Below, one piece after another: positions 18,676 through 25,724 of a DNA stretch of 64,000 bases; within the stretch, counting starts at the first letter, position 1; each line of letters opens with the position of its first letter. Origin of the DNA: Shouchella xiaoxiensis. GTDB lineage: Bacteria > Bacillota > Bacilli > Bacillales > Bacillaceae_D. Location of the stretch: contig NZ_JAFBCV010000001.1 of NCBI RefSeq assembly GCF_016907895.1, positions 434,001 through 498,000 of the forward strand, read 5' to 3'. Below the pieces are notes generated by a model. That model made no database searches, was not told the DNA's origin, and worked only from the letters and a program-made list of their open reading frames with translations. Position numbers and translations under genes: made by a program.

Positions 18676-20373
18676 ATGAAGACTTATTTGAAAGTAGCAG
18701 GCACGCTTATTGTTCTGGGCACATTTGCTGCTTGCAGTAATGAAACGGAGACGGACGCAGATAGTGATCCAACAGAAGGCTTGGATGAGATTGAAATTGC
18801 TGGAGAACTCGAACCAATCACTTTTTCCTTATTTGCAGCAGACAATAATCCAAGCTGGAGTGGTATGGACACGCCAATTGGCAAGGAGATTTATAAGCAG
18901 ACTGGTGTAGCTCTTGATGCTGATTTTGCCTTGTCAGACCCGACCGAGCGTATTTCTCTATTTGCTGCGAGTGGTGACTACCCAGATTTTATTTTGCCAA
19001 AAGGCGATGGCAATCTACTAGTTGACGCAGGGGCAATGGTTGACTTAAGACCATTAATTGAAGAGCATGGGCCGAACATCCAGAAGGTCTATGGAGAGTA
19101 TTTGGAACGAATGGTGTGGGGCGAGGAAGATGATGCGATTTACTTTATTGGAACAAATGGTGGTGTGGATCAAGAGTATATGACACCAGGAACGGGCTTC
19201 TATCTGCAGCATGCGGTCGTCGAGGAATTAGGCTACCCAGAAATTAATACAGTAGAAGACTTTGAGAATGCCATCAAAACCTATTATGAAATGTATCCAG
19301 AAATTGATGGCCAGCCAACGATACCACTGTCGCTTCTAGCGGATGATTGGCGCCTCTTGATCTCTGTTACCAATCCGGCCTTTCTAGCAACCGGCGCTCC
19401 GGATGATGGTGAGTGGTTTGTCGATCAAGACACGTATGAAGCTCAACTCCACTACAAACGGCCAGAAGAAAGAGAGTATTTTAGATGGTTAAATCATATG
19501 AATGCAGAGGGACTGCTAGATCCAGAGAGTTTTGTCCAGCAAGAGGATCAGTACAAATCAAAAATTTCTTCTGGACGTGTTCTTGGAATGATTGACGCCG
19601 AATGGTCCGTTGCAGATACACAAGTTGCGCTTCGTGAAGATGGAAAGTTTGAACGGATGCATGGAATTTATCCAGTGACGCTTGACGATTCCTATAAACA
19701 CGCAAACTTCAAGCCGACAGGTTATTTATCTGCTTGGGGAATTGGAATTTCCGTAGATAACCCTGACCCGGTTCGAGCAATTAAATTTTTAGACTGGATG
19801 GCAAGTGAAGATGCTCAGATTCTAAATAACTGGGGCATTGAAGGGGAGCATTATCAGCTTGATGATGATGGTAAGCGTTATTTAACGGAAGAACAGAGGG
19901 AGGAGCGCAGATCTGATAGTACGTTTGATGAACGAACAGGAATTAATGTCTATCGAGCGTATGCACCGCATTATGGCGACAGTGTGCTCGATTCTAATGG
20001 AGAGCCTTACACCATTAATACAGCAGAGACGTTAATCGATGATTATACGGATATTGAAAAAGAAGTTCTTGCAGCGTATGACGCAGAAGTATGGAAAGAT
20101 CTCTATCCTCAAGAGGATGAGTTTGAGCCAAGACCGTACGGAGCGGCTTGGGAAATCAACTATGGATCGACTTCCTCGATTGCCGTGCCATTTCAACGGG
20201 CAGAAGATACAATATTCACGCGTATTCCACAGGCCATCCTAGCGGATCCAGCTGAATTTGACGGGATTTATGATCAATTTATTGAAGAGATTAGTGGACC
20301 AGAAATGGAAGAGGCTGAACTGGAGTTTTCGAGACTTCTGCAACAACGTGTAGAGCTTTGGGGTGGGAACTAA
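18676..20373 (+). CDS. Extracellular solute-binding lipoprotein of the second importer
   Basis: A 565-residue lipoprotein with signal peptide MKTYLKVAGTLIVLGTFAAC, the lipobox Cys being residue 20, followed by an acidic linker. The remainder is a large LplA-type solute-binding fold and is very acidic overall. It should capture an oligosaccharide outside the cell for the permeases at 16780 and 17755. AAAGGGGG lies before the ATG. A perfect hairpin separates it from the GH31 gene. It is only distantly similar to the first importer's binding protein, suggesting different ligands. Confidence 0.94.
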   Translation: MKTYLKVAGTLIVLGTFAACSNETETDADSDPTEGLDEIEIAGELEPITFSLFAADNNPSWSGMDTPIGKEIYKQTGVALDADFALSDPTERISLFAASGDYPDFILPKGDGNLLVDAGAMVDLRPLIEEHGPNIQKVYGEYLERMVWGEEDDAIYFIGTNGGVDQEYMTPGTGFYLQHAVVEELGYPEINTVEDFENAIKTYYEMYPEIDGQPTIPLSLLADDWRLLISVTNPAFLATGAPDDGEWFVDQDTYEAQLHYKRPEEREYFRWLNHMNAEGLLDPESFVQQEDQYKSKISSGRVLGMIDAEWSVADTQVALREDGKFERMHGIYPVTLDDSYKHANFKPTGYLSAWGIGISVDNPDPVRAIKFLDWMASEDAQILNNWGIEGEHYQLDDDGKRYLTEEQREERRSDSTFDERTGINVYRAYAPHYGDSVLDSNGEPYTINTAETLIDDYTDIEKEVLAAYDAEVWKDLYPQEDEFEPRPYGAAWEINYGSTSSIAVPFQRAEDTIFTRIPQAILADPAEFDGIYDQFIEEISGPEMEEAELEFSRLLQQRVELWGGN

Positions 20374-20387
20374 CGAATAAGGATAGA

Positions 20388-20415
20388 GCGCTTCGTTTAC
20401 AGAGAAACGAAGCGC
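20388..20415 (+). promoter_or_regulatory. mRNA hairpin between binding-protein gene and GH31 gene
   Basis: Perfect 11-bp stem GCGCTTCGTTT / AAACGAAGCGC with a 6-base loop and no T-tract. The GH31 ribosome binding site follows about 17 bases later. Probably protects the upstream mRNA or marks a processing site, so that more binding protein than enzyme is made. Confidence 0.7.
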
Positions 20416-20445
20416 ACTGCTTATTAACGGAAGGAATGAAGAGTA

Positions 20446-22770
20446 ATGAAATTTACAGATGGAAATTGGTTAGTTAAAGATGGGTTTGACTTAATTCCGG
20501 GAGATCAGCTTTTCACTACGGATCATGATTCGCATTCATTGACGGCTTACGTTGCGCCGCGAAGTGTTTCCGAGCGAGGTGGACAGCTGGACGTGCCGTT
20601 GCTCACGGTAAACTATACGTCACCAATAGAGGATGTTATAAGAGTACAAATTACACGGCATAAAGGTAGAAAGAAAGTGACGCCTGCTTTTACAATCCAT
20701 GATCAAAACAAGTCCGTTCTCGTAGAAAAAACAGCCGAGTCTATTAAACTTATATCTGGAAAACTAGCTGTCCAGCTTCCAACTAGCGGAAGTTGGCACG
20801 CCAACTATACGTATGAACAACAAGCATTAACGAAAACGAAGGCAAGAGGTATGGCCCACATTACAGAGAACAAGAAGGATACGTATATGCGGGAAGAGCT
20901 TGGCTTGTCTGTCGGTGAACATGTTTATGGATTAGGTGAGCGATTTACACCTTCTATAAAAAATGGTCAGGCAGTTGACATCTGGAATGAGGACGGTGGG
21001 ACAAGTACAGAACAGTCCTACAAAAACATTCCGTTTTACTTATCAAACAAAGGTTATGGTATTTTTGTCAATCATCCTGAGTATGTCTCGTTTGAGCTTG
21101 GCTCTGAAAAGGTATCTACTGTTCAATTCAGTGTTGCTGGCGAATCGTTAGAGTACTTTATCATTGGCGGTGGTTCGCCAAAAAAGGTATTGGAAAACTA
21201 TACGACGCTAACAGGAAAGCCCGCATTACCACCGGCTTGGTCTTTTGGCCTCTGGTTAACCACTTCTTTTACAACAGACTACGATGAAGAAACCGTTACA
21301 CGCTTCGTCGATGGAATGGCGGAACGGGACATCCCACTAAGTGTGTTTCATTTCGACTGTTTTTGGATGGAGGCGTTGAAATGGTGTAACTTCGAATGGG
21401 ATAAAAATGTCTTCCCTGATCCTCAGGGAATGCTAGCACGTTTAAAGGAAAAAGGCTTAAAGCTATCGGTTTGGATTAACCCGTACATTGCACAGCAATC
21501 CCATCTCTTTGATGAGGCAGTAGAAAAAGGCTATCTCTTGAAAAAAGCAAATGGAGATGTTTGGCAGTGGGATAGGTGGCAGCCAGGCATGGGTATTGTT
21601 GATTTTACAAATCCGGATGCATGTTCTTGGTACAACAGCCATTTAGAAAAACTAATGGAGATGGGAATTGATAGTTTTAAAACGGATTTTGGCGAACGAA
21701 TTCCCACAGATGTCGTTTACCATGATGGTTCTGATCCTTTAAAAATGCACAATTACTATTCTTATTTATACAACCAAGTGGTATTTAATTTACTTGAAGA
21801 AAAACGTGGCAAAAACGAGGCTGTCTTGTTTGCCCGTTCCTCAACGGCTGGAGGCCAGCAATTCCCGGTTCATTGGGGTGGTGACTGTGACGCAACGTAT
21901 GAATCGATGGCGGAAAGTTTGCGTGGTGGCTTATCCTTAGGGTTATCCGGTTTTGGCTATTGGAGTCATGACATCGGTGGCTTTGAAAGCACAGCACCAG
22001 CCGATTTATACAAACGCTGGGCAGCTTTTGGCTTGCTCTCCAGTCATAGCAGACTGCATGGCAGTAAGTCGTATCGGGTTCCGTGGGTATACGATGAGGA
22101 GTCAGTTGATGTTGTTCGTTTCTTTACAAAGTTAAAGTGCAGCTTAATGCCCTATTTGTATCAGCAAGCCAATCACTCTTCATCGATTGGTATTCCAATG
22201 ATGCGGGCGATGCTCCTCGATTTTCCCGATGATCCAACAAGCGCCTATTTGGATAAGCAGTATATGCTCGGCGACTCCATTCTCGTTGCACCTATTTTTA
22301 GTGAAGAAGGGGTCGTAACCTACTATCTCCCTGAAGGGCGCTGGACGCATTTATTAACAAACGATCGAACAAGCGGCGGCAGATGGGTGACGGAACAATA
22401 TGATTATCTCAGTCTACCCGTATTTGTAAAACCAAACACGATTTTGCCCATTAACCCAAATGCGCAGATGCCTGATTATGACTACAGCAATGAGGTTGAA
22501 TGGCATGTCTACGAGCTCGATACAAGCGCAGAGCAAGCTCTTCGAGATACAGACGGAAACCTCCTTTATTCAATCAAATTGTTGAGGCGGGGAAAAACCA
22601 TTCACGTCCATGTAGATGGTACACCGAATAAGCCGTGGAGCCTGTTTTTTCATCGTATAAACATAGGTGAAACATCAGAAGAAGTAAGCTGTAAAGAAGA
22701 GACAGGCGGGACGAGAGTTATTTTGCAGGAAAACGTCTCAGATTGTGTGCTTACGGTTGATGAACAGTAA
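20446..22770 (+). CDS. yicI: Glycoside hydrolase family 31 alpha-xylosidase
   Basis: A 774-residue GH31 enzyme. The nucleophile is Asp414 in FKTDFGE and the acid/base Asp480 in HWGGDCDATYESM, close to the positions in E. coli YicI (416 and 482). The residues that give YicI its xylose preference are present: Cys305-Phe306 in HFDCFWM and the Lys412 in KTDFGE. An N-terminal beta-sandwich precedes the barrel, and two beta domains follow. No signal peptide, so it acts inside the cell, releasing alpha-1,6-xylose from xyloglucan-type oligosaccharides such as isoprimeverose. The symbol is by homology. It overlaps the following lipoprotein gene by 11 bases. Confidence 0.93.
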   Translation: MKFTDGNWLVKDGFDLIPGDQLFTTDHDSHSLTAYVAPRSVSERGGQLDVPLLTVNYTSPIEDVIRVQITRHKGRKKVTPAFTIHDQNKSVLVEKTAESIKLISGKLAVQLPTSGSWHANYTYEQQALTKTKARGMAHITENKKDTYMREELGLSVGEHVYGLGERFTPSIKNGQAVDIWNEDGGTSTEQSYKNIPFYLSNKGYGIFVNHPEYVSFELGSEKVSTVQFSVAGESLEYFIIGGGSPKKVLENYTTLTGKPALPPAWSFGLWLTTSFTTDYDEETVTRFVDGMAERDIPLSVFHFDCFWMEALKWCNFEWDKNVFPDPQGMLARLKEKGLKLSVWINPYIAQQSHLFDEAVEKGYLLKKANGDVWQWDRWQPGMGIVDFTNPDACSWYNSHLEKLMEMGIDSFKTDFGERIPTDVVYHDGSDPLKMHNYYSYLYNQVVFNLLEEKRGKNEAVLFARSSTAGGQQFPVHWGGDCDATYESMAESLRGGLSLGLSGFGYWSHDIGGFESTAPADLYKRWAAFGLLSSHSRLHGSKSYRVPWVYDEESVDVVRFFTKLKCSLMPYLYQQANHSSSIGIPMMRAMLLDFPDDPTSAYLDKQYMLGDSILVAPIFSEEGVVTYYLPEGRWTHLLTNDRTSGGRWVTEQYDYLSLPVFVKPNTILPINPNAQMPDYDYSNEVEWHVYELDTSAEQALRDTDGNLLYSIKLLRRGKTIHVHVDGTPNKPWSLFFHRINIGETSEEVSCKEETGGTRVILQENVSDCVLTVDEQ

Positions 22771-23296
22771 GCTGTTAACTCTAAGAAAAGGGTTGATGGT
22801 TCTTGCTGGAATATGCTGCATTCACCTTGGTGGGTGCAGCTCCTCATCTTCTTCTGAAGTGACGGTTATGATCTTTTCTGATCTACCTTTAACTGCGGAA
22901 GACGAAATTTCTACTTATCTTGCAAATCGTACAGATGTTGATAAACAGCAGCTGAAAGTAAATCTGTTTCTTCCATCAGCTGAGAAATTAATGGTAGAAC
23001 TCGTTGCTGGCGAAGGCGATGTCTATCTTGTTGAAGAGTCTCTTTTGCCAATCTTATTTGATCCAGTCATGCTCGAACCTTTGCAGGTAAGTGCAGATTT
23101 AGTTGATTCCGTCAATCATTATACTGGATTTAATGACCGGAGCAATGAAGAGCATGTGTATGCGCTTGCGACTGCTTCAGACAACCAATTATTTGCTCAT
23201 TTAGGTTACTCAGCGGAAACACATGCAGTGGCAATGATGCGGGAGCAGAAATTGCCGGACATTGCTGAAGCCATTCTCGATCAATTAGCACAATAG
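22760..23296 (+). CDS. Small lipoprotein of the sugar operon, 178 aa
   Basis: ATG 22760 is chosen because it gives a good lipoprotein signal peptide: basic MNSKLLTLRKG, a hydrophobic core and lipobox LGGC followed by a run of serines. The gene then overlaps the GH31 stop by 11 bases, implying translational coupling; GTG 22745 and ATG 22796 are other options. The mature part resembles a fragment of a binding-protein-like fold (KLMVELVAGEGDVYLVEESLL) but I do not recognise a named family. It lies between GH31 and the YesL-like gene, so it may work with that membrane protein in sensing or uptake. Confidence 0.72.
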   Translation: MNSKLLTLRKGLMVLAGICCIHLGGCSSSSSSEVTVMIFSDLPLTAEDEISTYLANRTDVDKQQLKVNLFLPSAEKLMVELVAGEGDVYLVEESLLPILFDPVMLEPLQVSADLVDSVNHYTGFNDRSNEEHVYALATASDNQLFAHLGYSAETHAVAMMREQKLPDIAEAILDQLAQ

Positions 23297-23309
23297 AGGA
23301 GGAAGTTTT

Positions 23310-23960
23310 ATGCAAAGAAGCTGGGTTGATTCACCTTTATATACATGGTCTGATTGGGCAATGCGAATGGCTTATTTAAATATCATTTGGTTGTTGTTTA
23401 CAGCAATCGGTCTGTTTTTATTCGGGTTCATGCCAGGCACAGTTGCCTTATTTACGCTTGTTCGAAAACAACTTTTAAAACAAGATGTGCCTGTGTTTAA
23501 AACTTTTTTTTCAATTTATAAACGTGTATTCATAAAAGCAAATCTGGTTGGGTTTTTGCTCACTTTATTTGGTTACGTTCTACTAGTAAATTTCACATAT
23601 CTAGGAACGTTGACAGGGACCGAATTCACCTTACTACGATTTGGATTAGTGTTTGTTTCCTTGTTTTATGTGGCGACCTTGCTGTTTATTTTCCCCGTGC
23701 TTGTTCATTTTCAGTTGCCGATTATGCGATCGTTTAAGCAGTGCATCTTGGTTGCCTTTATCAACCCACATATTGCTGTCTTTATGGGAGCAGGCGTTGT
23801 TGCTGCGTATTATTTGTTCCAGCTGATCCCAGGTCTAACCTTATTCTTTTGTGGAAGCGTTATCGCTTCTTTTCTAATGTGGGCAACGCTAACAGCATGC
23901 AAGCGCATAGAAAAAAAGCAGCAGCTTTTACTTGATTCAACCCCTTCATCTTCCCATTGA
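23310..23960 (+). CDS. YesL-like DUF624 membrane protein
   Basis: A 216-residue membrane protein with about five hydrophobic segments. The N-terminus (WADxxMRMAYLNIIWLLFTAIGLFLFGFMPGT pattern) is the DUF624/YesL signature. GAGGAGG lies 7 bases before the ATG. DUF624 proteins are regularly found next to LplB/YtcP importers and YesM/YesN systems in Bacillaceae and Paenibacillaceae, but their job is not established. It is the last gene of the second importer operon, ending within a terminator. Confidence 0.88.
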   Translation: MQRSWVDSPLYTWSDWAMRMAYLNIIWLLFTAIGLFLFGFMPGTVALFTLVRKQLLKQDVPVFKTFFSIYKRVFIKANLVGFLLTLFGYVLLVNFTYLGTLTGTEFTLLRFGLVFVSLFYVATLLFIFPVLVHFQLPIMRSFKQCILVAFINPHIAVFMGAGVVAAYYLFQLIPGLTLFFCGSVIASFLMWATLTACKRIEKKQQLLLDSTPSSSH

Positions 23961-23972
23961 TGAAGGTTTTTT
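23943..23972 (+). terminator. Terminator of the second importer operon
   Basis: Stem CCTTCATC / GATGAAGG with an 8-base loop and six T residues. It overlaps the YesL-like stop codon. Confidence 0.88.
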
Positions 23973-23975
23973 ATG

Positions 23976-23988
23976 TATACTGAGTATA
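23976..23988 (+). promoter_or_regulatory. Candidate PadR operator upstream of aadK
   Basis: Palindrome TATAC-TGA-GTATA, 23 bases before the aadK start. The same motif occurs before the ABC exporter (24972-24984), whose operon encodes a PadR regulator. Confidence 0.5.
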
Positions 23989-24010
23989 AACATAAGAAAG
24001 GGTGGTTGTT

Positions 24011-24880
24011 GTGCGTAGTGAAGTAGAAATGATGAAGTTGATTCGAGAAACAGCTGAGCAAGATGAGCGTGTTCGCGCTGTCTATATGAATGGATCAAGG
24101 ACAAATTCGCTTGCACCAAAAGATGAATACCAAGATTATGATGTTGTTTACGTTGTAACTGAGGTTTCTTCATTCTTGAACGATCGAGCTTGGATTGATC
24201 GGTTTGGTAAACGGGTGATGATGCAGGAGCCGGACTTACTTGATTATGAGAGAGGGATGGAGGTTGATTTAACGAAATCCTATATTTATTTAATGTTGTT
24301 TAAGGATGGCAATCGCTTGGATCTACGCTTACAGACGATTGAAGCGATGCAAGAGACATACGGAGATGAGTCTTTAACCATTCCGATAATTGATAAAGAC
24401 GAGCTGTTTCCAATGATTCCTAAAGCAACCGATCGCGACTATCATGTTCCAAAACCTTTAGAAGCGGACTTCACTTGCTGTGTAAACAATTTCTGGTGGT
24501 GCTTGCAAAATGTCGCAAAAGGGCTTGCCCGCAATGAACACGCCTATGCAAACGGAATGTTTGAGGGCGTGGTTAGAGTTGATTTAAATCAGATGGTCGA
24601 TTGGTGGATTGGCTGTCAGTATGATTTCGGTGTATCAACAGGAAAATACGGAAAGTATACGCCGCTTTATTTGCCGGAATCGCTTCAAAAACAGTACGAA
24701 AAAACCTATGCTACTGGCAATTCGACAGAAATGTGGAAGGCCATCTATCAGGCGATTCAATTGTTTCGTCAGCTTGCCCAAGAGGTGGCGGAGCAACTCG
24801 ATTTTACTTATGAGATAGAAGATGATCGGAACATGACCTCATACTTAAAGTCAGTTCAATTGAAAACCGGTTCGTTCTAA
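24011..24880 (+). CDS. aadK: Aminoglycoside 6-adenylyltransferase (AadK type)
   Basis: A 289-residue nucleotidyltransferase. GTG 24011 (MRSEVEMMKLI) is chosen by the AAAGGGTGG site 5 bases upstream and by agreement with the usual AadK N-terminus. The nucleotidyltransferase motif is MNGSRTNSLAPKDEYQDYDVVYVV, with the metal-binding Asp pair in YQDYD. Length matches the family (about 285). The expected reaction is transfer of AMP from ATP to the 6-hydroxyl of streptomycin. Chromosomal AadK is normal in several Bacillus species. An operator-like palindrome shared with the next operon suggests PadR control. Confidence 0.9.
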   Translation: MRSEVEMMKLIRETAEQDERVRAVYMNGSRTNSLAPKDEYQDYDVVYVVTEVSSFLNDRAWIDRFGKRVMMQEPDLLDYERGMEVDLTKSYIYLMLFKDGNRLDLRLQTIEAMQETYGDESLTIPIIDKDELFPMIPKATDRDYHVPKPLEADFTCCVNNFWWCLQNVAKGLARNEHAYANGMFEGVVRVDLNQMVDWWIGCQYDFGVSTGKYGKYTPLYLPESLQKQYEKTYATGNSTEMWKAIYQAIQLFRQLAQEVAEQLDFTYEIEDDRNMTSYLKSVQLKTGSF

Positions 24881-24905
24881 GCCTCGTCTCTAGATGAGGC
24901 TTTTT
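24880..24905 (+). terminator. Terminator after aadK
   Basis: Stem AGCCTCGTC / GATGAGGCT (one G-T pair), loop TCTA, then T residues. It begins at the last base of the stop codon. Confidence 0.85.
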
Positions 24906-24906
24906 A

Positions 24907-24919
24907 TATATTTAGTATA
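24907..24919 (+). promoter_or_regulatory. Second candidate PadR operator (imperfect)
   Basis: TATATTTAGTATA differs from the palindrome TATAC-N3-GTATA by one base. It lies 65 bases before the perfect copy. Confidence 0.4.
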
Positions 24920-24969
24920 TAAATTGTTGCGTAATTATGAAAGATCGATTACTATAAAAGACGTTGGTA

Positions 24970-24986
24970 TATATACTAAGTATATA
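24970..24986 (+). promoter_or_regulatory. Candidate PadR operator before the ABC exporter
   Basis: Perfect 7-bp arms TATATAC / GTATATA around TAA, less than 20 bases before the ABC ATPase start. Best copy of the motif shared with aadK. Confidence 0.55.
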
Positions 24987-25004
24987 AAAAGGTTGGTGTC
25001 TGAA

Positions 25005-25724
25005 TTGATAAAGATAAAAGAGTTAAAGAAATCATTTAAACAAGGAAAAGATGAAACGGACGTGTTAAAAGGAATTGATTTAGAAATAAAAGAAGGTGAA
25101 TTTGTTGCAATTATGGGACCGAGCGGATCAGGTAAAAGCACGCTGCTTCAATTACTTGGTGGTCTTGATTCACCTACTTCAGGGGAAATAACGATTGCCA
25201 GTAATCCGATTCATACATTCAATGAAAAGCAGCGAACGCTTTTCAGACGAAGAAAGATTGGATTTGTTTTTCAGAATTATCAATTGCTGTCTCATCTCTC
25301 TGTTGAAGAAAACATTGCCTTTCCTTTGCATGCAGATGGTCCTGTAACAAAAGAAAAAGAAGAACGAGTTGGAGAGTTAATTCGTTTAGTTGGTCTTGAA
25401 GGAGAGGCATCGAGACAAGCCAATCTCTTAAGTGGCGGACAACAGCAACGAGTAGCGATTGCCCGGGCTTTAGCTAATCACCCGCAAGTTCTCTTAGCGG
25501 ATGAACCAACCGGAAATTTGGACCGGGCGAGAGCAGAGGAAATTTTACAGCTTTTAGCATCCTTTCACCGTCGCAAAGGACAGACGATCGTGATGGTTAC
25601 GCATGATTTATTTGCAGCTGGTTTTGCGGATCGTATCCTCTTGTTTAAAGACGGAATGATCGATCAACAAGTTGCGAGAAGGGATGAGAAATATGCTGAG
25701 CAGCTGGCGAATTTCATGGCGTAA
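25005..25724 (+). CDS. MacB/LolD-type ABC transporter ATPase
   Basis: About 239 residues from TTG 25005 (MIKIKELKKSF); GTG 24996 is also possible and the ribosome binding site AAAGG is weak. Walker A is GPSGSGKST, the Q-loop is FQNYQLL, the signature LSGGQQQRVAIARAL, and Walker B VLLADEPTGNLD. This is the type that energises FtsX-fold exporters and peptide- or antibiotic-sensing permeases. The permease gene overlaps its end by 32 bases. PadR follows, so the three form an operon. Confidence 0.92.
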   Translation: MIKIKELKKSFKQGKDETDVLKGIDLEIKEGEFVAIMGPSGSGKSTLLQLLGGLDSPTSGEITIASNPIHTFNEKQRTLFRRRKIGFVFQNYQLLSHLSVEENIAFPLHADGPVTKEKEERVGELIRLVGLEGEASRQANLLSGGQQQRVAIARALANHPQVLLADEPTGNLDRARAEEILQLLASFHRRKGQTIVMVTHDLFAAGFADRILLFKDGMIDQQVARRDEKYAEQLANFMA

